NCBI GenBank assembly: GCA_966424055.1 | Contig: CBJLMB010000003.1 | Location: forward strand, 174,425 to 238,424 | DNA from: Deminuibacter sp966424055 | Lineage (GTDB): Bacteria > Bacteroidota > Bacteroidia > Chitinophagales > Chitinophagaceae | Direction: 5' to 3' | Length of the DNA: 64,000 nucleotides | Part shown: positions 15,781 through 24,906 of the stretch, one piece after another | How the letters are laid out: each line of letters opens with the position of its first letter | Numbering within the stretch: position 1 is the first letter of the stretch | Made by a program: the position numbers and the translations under genes | Notes under the pieces: model-generated | Told to the model about the DNA's origin: nothing | Seen by the model: only the letters and a program-made list of their open reading frames with translations | Database searches by the model: none

Positions 15781-16342
15781 GTTGCTAAAATTAAGATTCT
15801 GTTGGAAGCTGGTTTATAGCCAGGCAACTGATAACTAAAACTTAATAACTCAAGTTGCCAGTTATAGCGGCGAGCTGATAGTGATGAGCTGCGAGGCAAA
15901 ACAATTTATTCTATTTAACAGTACATTCTGCCTCACGGCTTGCAGCTATAAATACATAGATTATCCAGCAACTTGGGTTAATGGCGCTGAGCTATAAGGA
16001 GTTCATCTCGCGGAACACGCGGAAAACGCAGAAAGGCTGATCGTTTTCAGGATGGCCTCGCAAAACAATTTTATTCTATTTGACGATCTATCCTATCCAT
16101 AGCTGGAAGCTTATGGCTGCAGCCGTAAAAACTACTGGCTACCCGCAACTTGGGTTAATAGATTCTCCCATGCTGCCTGAACAAATGTATACATCCGGAA
16201 AACCCGTCCAGCTACGGTTCACAAAAACAAATAAGTCGCCTCCAATCCGGGGTAGAAACAACTTAACAGGGAATTGCGATGATAATGATGACAGATCTTT
16301 AGAAGGCATACAATGCAGCTTACATGCTGCTGGTGCCGGGGC
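15781..16342. repeat. gene-free region with a diverged ~100-bp direct repeat
   Basis: No gene was seen in about 560 bp. Two related segments, about 15892-15981 and 16055-16161, share GCNAAACAATTTNATTCTATTTNAC near their left ends and CAACTTGGGTTAAT near their right ends, with looser similarity between. The second segment is longer by about 15 bp. A small palindromic word CTCGCGGAACACGCGG lies between them. Function unknown. Confidence 0.5.
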
Positions 16343-17092
16343 TCAAAATAGCTCCGTCTCCCATGCCTCTGTGCATATCTGGTGGAGTGATTTGTTTTTA
16401 AGCGGGTTAATATGTTTTGGGTTACCCTTGTAATCAAACCTGCTCCACCGATGACTGCCATACCTTAGCTTGTTTAGTCTGGGCCACCAGTGATGTATAT
16501 TCAAACGTCTTTTCAGTGCATCAATTTCCTGCTCAAGCACTTCATCCACCATTTTTACATGCGTGATCATATGCGGTGTAACCTGTAGTACAAAACGCCA
16601 GGGCTCAGCATAACAGTACTCCTTTACAATTGTTCTTCCATCAGTTGCCAGGCTCTCCCGCTGGTAAAACAGCAGGCGTTCTGCATCTGAGAGCTGTACC
16701 TTGTTCTGCAGCCACTCATATTCCCTGAAGCTGCGCAGCTGCTGCGGCATAACTTCATATATTCTTTTCCTTCTTCTTCTTTTTTTTCTTTTGAAGGATT
16801 TGTCGTGTGAATATTGAACTGTATTTATTTTAGCCAGCAACTCGTGGTAAAAGTCTGCTTTATTGCACTTGGCGACATCTTCCCTCAGCACGAAGCTGCG
16901 TTTCCATCCTTTCTGGTAAGGTGTTTCCAGCGCAATCATCGGCAGCTGGCGCCGGGCTGTTTTTAATTTATCCAGCTCGCGGTGCAGCCTGAGCAATTGT
17001 TTGTCAAAATCTTCTTTTTGTAACCTTTTTTTCTGGCGTGCTGTACGTAGCCGGTAGCAGCCAAGCTCGAAAGGTATTTGATTCGTGTCCAT
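16343..17092 (-). CDS. basic protein of unknown function
   Basis: This 249-residue protein has no signal peptide or membrane helix. It is very basic with an extreme cluster KRKKRRRRKR at residues 101-110, flanked by a helical N-terminal part rich in Lys and Arg (20-50). The C-terminal part is Trp-, His- and Arg-rich with YAEPWRFVLQVTPHMITHV (161-179) and HHWWPRLNKLRYGSHRW (200-216). Composition suggests nucleic-acid binding or a transposon-derived protein, but no catalytic motif was seen and I do not recognise the family. It stands alone, flanked on both sides by gene-free DNA. Confidence 0.6.
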   Translation of the reverse strand: MDTNQIPFELGCYRLRTARQKKRLQKEDFDKQLLRLHRELDKLKTARRQLPMIALETPYQKGWKRSFVLREDVAKCNKADFYHELLAKINTVQYSHDKSFKRKKRRRRKRIYEVMPQQLRSFREYEWLQNKVQLSDAERLLFYQRESLATDGRTIVKEYCYAEPWRFVLQVTPHMITHVKMVDEVLEQEIDALKRRLNIHHWWPRLNKLRYGSHRWSRFDYKGNPKHINPLKNKSLHQICTEAWETELF

Positions 17093-17462
17093 GATACTGA
17101 TCTGTTGGTCGTCAGAAATGCATTAACCAGCCTGTTCATCCTTGCGGAAAGGATATATTCCGGGCAATGCGGCGCTGCTGCGGCTGGAAACAATGTTCCT
17201 GCTGCAGTACCGGCAGATAATAGCATGGCTACATGGCTAGGCTGACATAGCTGTCAGGCAGATCCCTGTTCCCCTAGTGTTTGGAAATAATTAGCCCTGC
17301 CGTATCAGGCGGCCGCAAAAAGGAATGATATATAGAATCGTTCAGTCATGGTATTGTGTATTTGGGTTACACAATGTATTTTTTCAGAACGCAAATGTAT
17401 AAGAAATTTCTGAATTCGTATTTTTTAAAAAAGCTGTATTATTTTTAGAACAAACGAATGCT
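17093..17462. promoter_or_regulatory. gene-free region with operator-like inverted repeat before the rhamnosidase
   Basis: About 370 bp without a gene. At 17353-17375 there is an 8-bp inverted repeat ATTGTGTA-N7-TACACAAT, 87 bp upstream of the rhamnosidase start. Its half-sites resemble those of the 17-bp palindromes before the two susC genes, but the spacer is 7 and not 5. It may be a separate operator or a variant. Confidence 0.4.
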
Positions 17463-20222
17463 ATGGCCAGGTGGTTTTTAATGACTGCGGTTTTATTGTA
17501 TGCTGTTCAGCTATCAGCGCAGCTTACGATAACAGCAGCATTCTGCGAAAATAAAATCAATCCTTCCGGTATCCTGCCTGATCATCCGCGTTTCAGCTGG
17601 AATATGAAGGCAAATGAAAATGATCAATACCAAACTGCGAACCAGCTGGTTGTTGCTTCTTCTGCAGTACAGCTTGAACAGGAGAAATATGACATGTACA
17701 ATTCAGGCAAAATAACATCGGCACAAAGCCTGATGGTTGCATACAAAGGAAAACCATTATTACCTGCCTGCACTTATTACTGGCGTGTAAGGGTTTGGGA
17801 TAAAAAAGGGATAGCTTCAGGCTGGAGCCCTGTACAGCAGTTTACAACCGCACTAACAGCAACTGCCGGTTGGTACGGGGCAAAATGGATCGGTTATGAA
17901 GAGCTGCCCAATTCAATGCGGGTAGCACCGGGCGTGCATGCGCCTTTTGCACGCCGGCTCGAACAGAAATGTATACAACGTACGACTATACCTTTTTTCA
18001 GAAAACAGTTTATGGTTGATAAGCCGGTCAAATCGGCGTTGTTGTTTATTACAGGCCTTGGCCAGTATGAGGCAAGCATCAACGGCATAAAAACAGGCAA
18101 TGCTTTTCTGGCTCCCGGCTGGACGTATTTTGATAAAACTGTTTTATACAACACCTACGATATAACCAGTCAGCTGGTAAAAGGCCCTAATGCGATCGGT
18201 GTGTTGGTAGGTAATGGGTTTTACAATATTAACCGTGAACGTTATTTTAAACTGGTAGCAGCTTTTGGCACACCACGAATGCTTTGCCGGCTGAAAATAG
18301 TGTATACAGATGGCTCAACCACTAATATTGTTTCTGATGAAAGCTGGCGCACAGCCCCTTCACCCATCAGCTTCACGAGTATATATGGCGGTGAAGATTA
18401 TGATGCACAGGCCGAACAAAACAACTGGAACACCGCTGCATTCAATGATGCCGCCTGGAAACAGGCTCTGCTGGTAAAACCTCCCGCAGGGAAGCTGCAG
18501 CCCGAACAGGATTATCCTGTACAGGTAGCTGATTCATTTACCGTGCAAAGAATACTGAAGCCTGCACCGGGTATTTATGTATATGATTTTGGGCAGAACA
18601 GTTCAGGCATTCTCCGGTTAACGGTGAAAGGAAAAAAAGGCAGTACCATAAAACTGGTACCTGCAGAGCTGCTCACGGAGCAACACCTCGTTAACCAGCG
18701 TGCGAGTGGTCAGCTATATTCTCTTTCTTACACATTGAAGGGAGAAGGAGAGGAGACCTGGCAGCCGCGTTTTTCCTATTATGGTTTTCGTTATGTACAA
18801 GTGGAAGGCGCAGTGCCCGATACTGCTGCTGCTCCGGGAGAACCGGTTATGATACAGTTGAAGGCTTTGCATACCCGCAATGCCAATCCTGCCAACGGTA
18901 CATTTGTTTGCGCCGATACATTGTTCAACCGCATCTTCACGCTGATCAACTGGGCAATTAAAAGCAATATGCAAAGTGTGCTCACCGACTGCCCGCATCG
19001 CGAAAAATTAAGCTGGCTGGAGCAGGATTACCTCATGGGGGCATCAGTGCATTATAATTTTGATATCTATCACCTGTACCGGAAACTGGTGAGGGACCTG
19101 ATAGATGCGCAGTATGCCAAGGGCTTTGTTCCGGATATTGCTCCCGAGTATGTGGTGTTCGATGGCGGATTTCTTGATTCGCCTGAATGGGGAAGCGCTG
19201 CAGTGATACTGCCCTGGTTATTGTATGAATGGTATGGCGATAAAAACATTGTACAGCAGGCTTACCCAATGATGAAAAAATACCTGGCCTATCTGGGGAG
19301 TAAAGCCAGCAATCACCTGCTTTCACATGGTTTGGGTGATTGGTTCGATTACGGACCAAAACCGCCCGGCGAAGCACAGCTTACACCCAAAGCTGTTACA
19401 GCCACCTGCATTTATCATTATGATGCAATGCTGCTGTCCAGGATGGCTGGTTTGCTGGGTTATTCAAATGATCAGCAGCAATACAGGCAACTGGCAGCTG
19501 CTATTAAGCGATCATTCAACAGCCGGTATTTTAACGCAGCAACAGGTGTGTATGCAACAGGCAGCCAAACAGCAATGGCCATGCCCCTTTGTACTGGGTT
19601 GGTGGAAGATGCCGGCCGGAAAAAAATATTGCAAAACCTGGTGGATTCTATCTATGCCCATAATAAAGCCCTCACTGCCGGCGATATCGGGTATCATTTT
19701 CTGGTAAAAGCATTGGAAGAAGGGGGCGCTTCACAGCTGATCTACGACATGAACAACAGGGATGATGTTCCGGGTTATGGCTACCAATTGAAGAAAGGCG
19801 CTACCGCACTTACTGAATCATGGCCTGCCCTGGAAGAGGTATCGAATAACCACCTGATGCTGGGGCATATCATGGAATGGTTTTATACCGGGCTGGCAGG
19901 TATAGCACAGCAAGACAATTCTGTTGCTTTTAAGCATATCAGGATAAGGCCTCAGCCGGTAGGCAATATCACTTCGGCTGCAGGGCGTTTTCATTCGCCT
20001 TATGGCTGGATCAGCTCTTCATGGAAAAAACAGGATGGCTGTTTTCTGTTGCATGTGGAAATTCCGGTGAATACAGATGCCAGCATATACCTGCCTGCAC
20101 ATTTATCAGCTACCATCACCTGCAATGGAAAACAGGTTGATACAGCAAAAACACAGCACACTGATGGCAGCACAATTGTTACTGCAGGATCGGGGGTATA
20201 CGATTTTGAAGTAAAGGAATAA
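17463..20222 (+). CDS. secreted alpha-L-rhamnosidase (GH78)
   Basis: This 919-residue protein has a signal peptide (cut near QLSAQ, residue 19). The order is that of bacterial GH78: an N-terminal fibronectin-like domain (FSWNMKANENDQ..., about 30-130), the Bac_rhamnosid_N beta-domain (GLGQYEASINGIKTG, NPG-like WT-YNTYDIT), an (alpha/alpha)6 catalytic domain and a C-terminal beta-domain. The diagnostic DCPHREKLSWLEQD is at residues 509-522, with the acid Glu in this motif region and W-FDYGPKPP at about 630. It removes terminal alpha-L-rhamnose from plant or bacterial glycans in the periplasm or at the surface. It converges with a TonB-dependent receptor gene 35 bp downstream. Confidence 0.93.
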   Translation: MARWFLMTAVLLYAVQLSAQLTITAAFCENKINPSGILPDHPRFSWNMKANENDQYQTANQLVVASSAVQLEQEKYDMYNSGKITSAQSLMVAYKGKPLLPACTYYWRVRVWDKKGIASGWSPVQQFTTALTATAGWYGAKWIGYEELPNSMRVAPGVHAPFARRLEQKCIQRTTIPFFRKQFMVDKPVKSALLFITGLGQYEASINGIKTGNAFLAPGWTYFDKTVLYNTYDITSQLVKGPNAIGVLVGNGFYNINRERYFKLVAAFGTPRMLCRLKIVYTDGSTTNIVSDESWRTAPSPISFTSIYGGEDYDAQAEQNNWNTAAFNDAAWKQALLVKPPAGKLQPEQDYPVQVADSFTVQRILKPAPGIYVYDFGQNSSGILRLTVKGKKGSTIKLVPAELLTEQHLVNQRASGQLYSLSYTLKGEGEETWQPRFSYYGFRYVQVEGAVPDTAAAPGEPVMIQLKALHTRNANPANGTFVCADTLFNRIFTLINWAIKSNMQSVLTDCPHREKLSWLEQDYLMGASVHYNFDIYHLYRKLVRDLIDAQYAKGFVPDIAPEYVVFDGGFLDSPEWGSAAVILPWLLYEWYGDKNIVQQAYPMMKKYLAYLGSKASNHLLSHGLGDWFDYGPKPPGEAQLTPKAVTATCIYHYDAMLLSRMAGLLGYSNDQQQYRQLAAAIKRSFNSRYFNAATGVYATGSQTAMAMPLCTGLVEDAGRKKILQNLVDSIYAHNKALTAGDIGYHFLVKALEEGGASQLIYDMNNRDDVPGYGYQLKKGATALTESWPALEEVSNNHLMLGHIMEWFYTGLAGIAQQDNSVAFKHIRIRPQPVGNITSAAGRFHSPYGWISSSWKKQDGCFLLHVEIPVNTDASIYLPAHLSATITCNGKQVDTAKTQHTDGSTIVTAGSGVYDFEVKE

Positions 20223-20257
20223 CATTGGTATCACCATAAGCCATTACAGTACTGCTG

Positions 20258-22711
20258 TTAATGCGCACGGCCCCGCTCATCTTCATTACCTGTACTCCTG
20301 CTTTTGGTGCTGCCTGAATTATTGCCAAAGCGGTAATTGAGGCTTAGCTGGCAAAACCGGTTGAACTGGAAATTCATCAGCTGCTGCGGTATGCCATTGA
20401 CAACAGAAGAAATGGCCGGGGCACTACGCATAAACACATCATTCAGGTTGAGCACAATATCCCATTTCTTGTTGGAAGTGGTAGCTTTCATCCCCAGGTC
20501 GAGCTTGTAATAGGTATTCGACCGCCCGTTATGATTGATTTCAGGGAACTGGCACCAGAAATTGACCAAAGCAGCAAGTGTTCTGTTCTGATTGAAGAAA
20601 AAAGTATTGTTGCTGGCCAGGTATGCACCCCAGCCACTGATGTCATTTACACCGGGCAGGAACGATTGTGCATCGGTATGGTAGGCCATCAGCAGCTGGT
20701 TACTCTCCCACCAGCTGAATGGTTTAACTGCTATGTTTTCCGAAACACCCAAACGATAGGTTTTAATGAAGTTCAGCGGCCTTGTATAAACCAGGTTGGT
20801 ATCTGCAGCAGCGATCGTTACATAATTAAAACCATTACCGGTAACATTCAGGAAAAAGGAAGTCGTGAGAATGTTTTTATAGGTATGGGTCAACTCGAAA
20901 TTATTGTTGTATTCCGGTTGCAGGTAAGGATTGCCTTCGCCATAGCTGTAAGCAGTATACAGCGATTTAAACGGGTTAAGGTTCCAGAAGCTGGGCCTGT
21001 TGATACGCCTGCTTAATGAAAAAGAAAGACCATTATTTTTATCCGGCTGGTAGCTGACCAGCAGGGAAGGGAACAATTTAAAATAATCATACCGCGTGGT
21101 CTGTTTGAGTGTATGTGAATAGCCTTTTGTTTGTGTAAGCTCGCCCCTTAACCCGGCCTGGAACTTCCATTTGCTGAGGTCTTTGCTCATGCTTGCATAG
21201 ATGGCCTGTGTGTTTTCGGTATAATCGAATTCATTGCTGAGTATAGTATTATACACCAACTCATCATTGTCTGTTTTGTTGTAATAAAAAGCATTGCTGT
21301 AATTGCTGATAAAGCTCAGCTTGGTTCCCACAGTATACCTCGCAAAGGCGGTGACCATATCAGCATCAGCCTTCAGGGTGTATACATTGATGATCTGTTT
21401 ATTATCGTCGTAATAACGGGCCCTGCTGCCAGGCTTACCCATGCCATCGGAAGTGTAGCTGTTGCTTTCAAAGTTGGAATGATCTGTACGGTAATGCGTG
21501 AAATAGTCAGCATTAAAACTAAGCTTATTCCCTGCTGTGTCCAGGCCGATCACTGTATGCATGTTCACTGAATGATTCACTGCAACAGGATAATAATCTG
21601 CATAGGTCTTCAGTGTGGAATCCAGCAGGCCATTGCTATTGTAAATGGGGTTGTTTACATGATCGGCGCCGGCATCAATGGTTTTGCCACCCTGGTAAGA
21701 TACACCGATGCTTGTTCTTGGGCTCAGCGAATAATCTATGCCCGCAATACCCATAAAGCCTTTGTGTGTGTACAAACCAGTATCTGTCTGCAGCCAGGAT
21801 TGATGCGGATAGTACAGGTTTGTGCCGAAGCCCTCAAGATGCCTGTCACTTACATAATTGAAACTACCGTATGCTGACCAGCTACCGCTGTTATACGCGA
21901 TATTGCCATTGCCACCCAACTCTCCAAATGTATGCACGCCATAAACCGATGATTCACCCGGGGCATACAGTTTGGAAGCCAGCTGCAGGTTACCTGAATA
22001 ACCCTGTTTCCGTTCGCGCCTGGTGATAATATTGATAAGCCCTGCATTACCGTCGGCCTCATATTTTGCGCCGGGATTGGTGAGCAACTCGATTTTCGAG
22101 AGCTCATTGGCCGATATGGTTTTCAGGTAGTGCACAAGATCGGCTCCTGACAGCTGCAGCACGCGGTTGTCAACCATCACACGTACCATGCCCCTTCCGG
22201 CAAGATGGATTTCATTACCATTTACCTGGATACCTGGCAACTGGCTTACCGCCTGCAGTGCATCACTACCCGATGCTGCAATACTGCCAGCGAGATTGTA
22301 TACTGTTTTGCCGTTCTGGTGTTCAATAACCGCTTTTTTACCTCTTACGGTTATATCCTGCAGCACCCGTTTTTTCTCCTGCAGCCGTATGGATAAAGTA
22401 GTGTCTTTTTGAAAAATAAAATGCAGCGACGCCTGTTCGTATCCCAGTGATACAGCAGATATTTCACAAGCACCGGGCCTGATTTCTTTAAACAGGAAAC
22501 TGCCATCATTGGCTGTTTGTAATGTCATTGTTTGTTCCTGTGTTTTACAGGTAATAGTGGCATAAGAAAGCGGGTGCCCTGCAGAATCTGCAACAACACC
22601 CGACAGATTTGATTGGGCAAAGATCTTTCCACAAAAAAGCGATAGCAGCAGTGTTAAATTCAATTTAAGATGCACAGCAGTCGATTGTATAGATTCAAAA
22701 AAAAAGTCCAT
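20258..22711 (-). CDS. TonB-dependent receptor family outer membrane protein
   Basis: This 817-residue protein opens with a signal peptide (LTLLLSLFCGKIFAQ) followed by a carboxypeptidase-regulatory-like domain (NLSGVVADSAGHPLSYATI..., about 36-115). A plug domain follows (LPGIQVNGNEIHLAGRGMVRVMVDNR, ISANELSKIELLTNPGAKYEADGN), then a long beta-barrel of the outer-membrane barrel family 3 type, without a SusD partner. It would import an unidentified ligand or act as an OM barrel sensor. It is not a SusC, because it lacks the SusC plug signatures and a SusD gene. Start choice: ATG 22709-22711; a GTG 14 codons later (HLKLNLTLL...) would give a more compact signal peptide. Confidence 0.85.
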   Translation of the reverse strand: MDFFFESIQSTAVHLKLNLTLLLSLFCGKIFAQSNLSGVVADSAGHPLSYATITCKTQEQTMTLQTANDGSFLFKEIRPGACEISAVSLGYEQASLHFIFQKDTTLSIRLQEKKRVLQDITVRGKKAVIEHQNGKTVYNLAGSIAASGSDALQAVSQLPGIQVNGNEIHLAGRGMVRVMVDNRVLQLSGADLVHYLKTISANELSKIELLTNPGAKYEADGNAGLINIITRRERKQGYSGNLQLASKLYAPGESSVYGVHTFGELGGNGNIAYNSGSWSAYGSFNYVSDRHLEGFGTNLYYPHQSWLQTDTGLYTHKGFMGIAGIDYSLSPRTSIGVSYQGGKTIDAGADHVNNPIYNSNGLLDSTLKTYADYYPVAVNHSVNMHTVIGLDTAGNKLSFNADYFTHYRTDHSNFESNSYTSDGMGKPGSRARYYDDNKQIINVYTLKADADMVTAFARYTVGTKLSFISNYSNAFYYNKTDNDELVYNTILSNEFDYTENTQAIYASMSKDLSKWKFQAGLRGELTQTKGYSHTLKQTTRYDYFKLFPSLLVSYQPDKNNGLSFSLSRRINRPSFWNLNPFKSLYTAYSYGEGNPYLQPEYNNNFELTHTYKNILTTSFFLNVTGNGFNYVTIAAADTNLVYTRPLNFIKTYRLGVSENIAVKPFSWWESNQLLMAYHTDAQSFLPGVNDISGWGAYLASNNTFFFNQNRTLAALVNFWCQFPEINHNGRSNTYYKLDLGMKATTSNKKWDIVLNLNDVFMRSAPAISSVVNGIPQQLMNFQFNRFCQLSLNYRFGNNSGSTKSRSTGNEDERGRAH

Positions 22712-22950
22712 AAACCACTGACCGGTTTGTCAATGATTTACAGGCTTGTGACCGGGCTGACCTGTTCAGAAAACGCAATCGGCATAAAAGCAGGCCATGC
22801 ACCGGGAAATGTAAATTTATGGCATTCAGCGAATATTCATCGGCATCAGCATGCTATTTGCTGCAAAGGAACACGATTTTTTTTGATAAGGTAGTACAGC
22901 CCGGCTTTATGCAATAAGTTGCCTAACTTTAAATAAGTAGTATACATCGT

Positions 22951-23742
22951 ATGAAAATAGCAATCGCCTCTCCTCCCTTTCCAAAATCGATAGATGATGG
23001 TTTATACTGGTTGCAGAAACTGGTAAAGAAAGCTGCTTTGGAAGCAGCTGAAATTATTTGTTTTCCTGAATCTTATATCCCCGGTTACCCGGGAATGGGC
23101 TATACAGAAGAAGACCGTACACAGCCACGGCTGCAGGCTGCGCTGCAACGTGCTGCTGCTATTGCTGCAGACAACCGTATAGCGATCATCCTGCCGATGG
23201 ACTGGCATCATGCCAATGGTATACTGAACCTGGCGCATGTGGTATCTGCAACCGGTGAAGTATTGGGCTATCAAACAAAAAACCAGCTTGACCCTACAGA
23301 AGACCAGTTATGGATACCCGGAACAGAACGTTCATTGTTTGAAGTGAATGGCGTAAAATTCGGTATCACCATCTGCCATGAAGGGTTCCGGTATCCCGAA
23401 TCAGTAAGATGGTCTGCCAGGCGTGATGCGCATATCGTATTTCATCCGCATTGTAATGGAAGCAATACCCAAGGTACACAGCTTACAGAATGGGGAAGCA
23501 AACACAATCCCTATTACGAAAAAGCGATCATGCTGCGGGCGATGGAAAATACCATCTATTTTGCCAGCTCAAACTATGCTTCTCTTTATCCCGAATCAGC
23601 CAGCTCGATCATTGCCCCTGATGGAACCTGTGTGGCACATGCGGCTTATGGCAGGGAAGGTATCATTACCGCGGAGATAGATATTACACAGGCCACCGGT
23701 CTGTTGGCCAGAAGATTTAATCAATCGTTATACACAGCGTAA
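22951..23742 (+). CDS. carbon-nitrogen hydrolase (nitrilase superfamily)
   Basis: In this 263-residue protein the complete catalytic triad is visible: Glu40 in CFPESYIPGYP, Lys110 in YQTKNQLDP, and Cys142 in GITICHEGFRYPE. The length fits single-domain amidases and nitrilases without accessory domains, and there is no signal peptide, so it is cytosolic. The reaction is hydrolysis of an amide or nitrile through a Cys thioester; the substrate is not evident. It is divergent from the TonB-dependent receptor and converges with the DinB gene 21 bp downstream. Confidence 0.9.
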   Translation: MKIAIASPPFPKSIDDGLYWLQKLVKKAALEAAEIICFPESYIPGYPGMGYTEEDRTQPRLQAALQRAAAIAADNRIAIILPMDWHHANGILNLAHVVSATGEVLGYQTKNQLDPTEDQLWIPGTERSLFEVNGVKFGITICHEGFRYPESVRWSARRDAHIVFHPHCNGSNTQGTQLTEWGSKHNPYYEKAIMLRAMENTIYFASSNYASLYPESASSIIAPDGTCVAHAAYGREGIITAEIDITQATGLLARRFNQSLYTA

Positions 23743-23763
23743 GCGGCAAATAGCGTACTTTAA

Positions 23764-24279
23764 TTAACTCGTGTGCTCGAGTATCGCCCTTATTGCTGCC
23801 AGATGATGGTCATCATGTTCTGCAACAAAATAGGCATGATCAATCATGCGCATGGGTTGCTGCAGGCGGGGATGCAGGCTGGTGCCTGCTTCAGCAGCCA
23901 CATCGATACTATCCAGGAAAGTTATTGTCGCATTTCTTTTTTCGGCAAATTTTTCCAGTAATACCGCGAGGGGATCATTATTAAAACCCGCTTCTGTTGT
24001 GGCTATATTGTTGAGGTCTGTGGGGGTTAATACCAGTTTTCTTTCCCTGATATCATGAAAACGTGCCAGCCACAATGATTCAAGAAGCGTAAGATGCCCG
24101 ATATGTTCTTTCGCCGACCATTTACCATCCGGCTTATGGCTGAGTGTTTCTCCCGGTATATTGCTAACTAGTTGCTGCAGCAGGACAGGTGCCTGTTTCA
24201 ACTGCTGGTAGATGGAAATATATTGCTCCTGGTTGAAATTAAAATCAAATTTCCTGTCAAACCATTTAGGTGTATTCAT
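23764..24279 (-). CDS. DinB-family protein
   Basis: This 171-residue four-helix-bundle protein has the DinB/YfiT metal-site histidines: KEHIGHLTLLESLW (His62 among them) and AEHDDHHLAAIRAIL (His155 and His159). The family includes thiol transferases that use bacillithiol or similar cofactors, but most members, including this one, have no known substrate. It is cytosolic and converges with the nitrilase-family gene. Confidence 0.85.
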   Translation of the reverse strand: MNTPKWFDRKFDFNFNQEQYISIYQQLKQAPVLLQQLVSNIPGETLSHKPDGKWSAKEHIGHLTLLESLWLARFHDIRERKLVLTPTDLNNIATTEAGFNNDPLAVLLEKFAEKRNATITFLDSIDVAAEAGTSLHPRLQQPMRMIDHAYFVAEHDDHHLAAIRAILEHTS

Positions 24280-24906
24280 CTGTTTGTTTTTTAAAATAAC
24301 TGTATACCCTTATCCGCCTTTGCCGGCAGCAGTAAGCATTTCGCTGCTGTTGTGTTGGCCTTTGGTTGTTTAATATTGTAGTAACCGAAATTAGTTTATA
24401 ATTGCTTAACACGGGGTTTATTCCTGCTCCATGATGAACACAATAATCATGTAACACGTAATGTAGTAACGCTGTTTCATACTATTTCTTCTGCTTTCCA
24501 GCGTGATCATTACACCTGTATGGTACTCATTGCAATCTCACTGCACTGTTATTACTAAAGCTGCTTTTAAATATGCAAGATCAAAGAAGAGAAGGAATGC
24601 TTTTGTCGGGGATGATCAACAGGAACTGGTTAGCTGCGCAACCATCATGGAACAAACAGTAGGTGCCGGTTATAAAAACTGAACCAGTGTAGCAGCATTG
24701 CAATGATATCCCTGGTATGTTTCAACGATCGTGTTAAAACAACAGGCATAAAGGTTGCGGTTAAAAAGAACCAATAGCGCTGTAAAACAAGGAGCATAAT
24801 TCCTCTAATAAGGCATACCATTAACGACCCGCCGTAAAAAAAACTACACCAGGCAATGGGGGTTGGCTTTGTTCTGCTGTTTTTATAGCACCATAAACCA
24901 TGTGCC
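24280..24906. other. intergenic region without a recognisable gene
   Basis: About 630 bp between the divergent DinB and GH114-like genes. A hydrophobic minus-strand frame at 24645-24908 was considered and not accepted. No RNA gene, repeat family or strong promoter box was seen. Confidence 0.5.

Noticed and set aside
16963..17226. Minus-strand frame overlapping the basic-protein gene
   Set aside because: Lies in another frame of that gene and has no independent support.
20258..22711. Third SusC-type transporter
   Set aside because: It lacks the SusC plug signatures and a SusD partner; its barrel fits the outer-membrane barrel family 3 TonB-dependent receptors.
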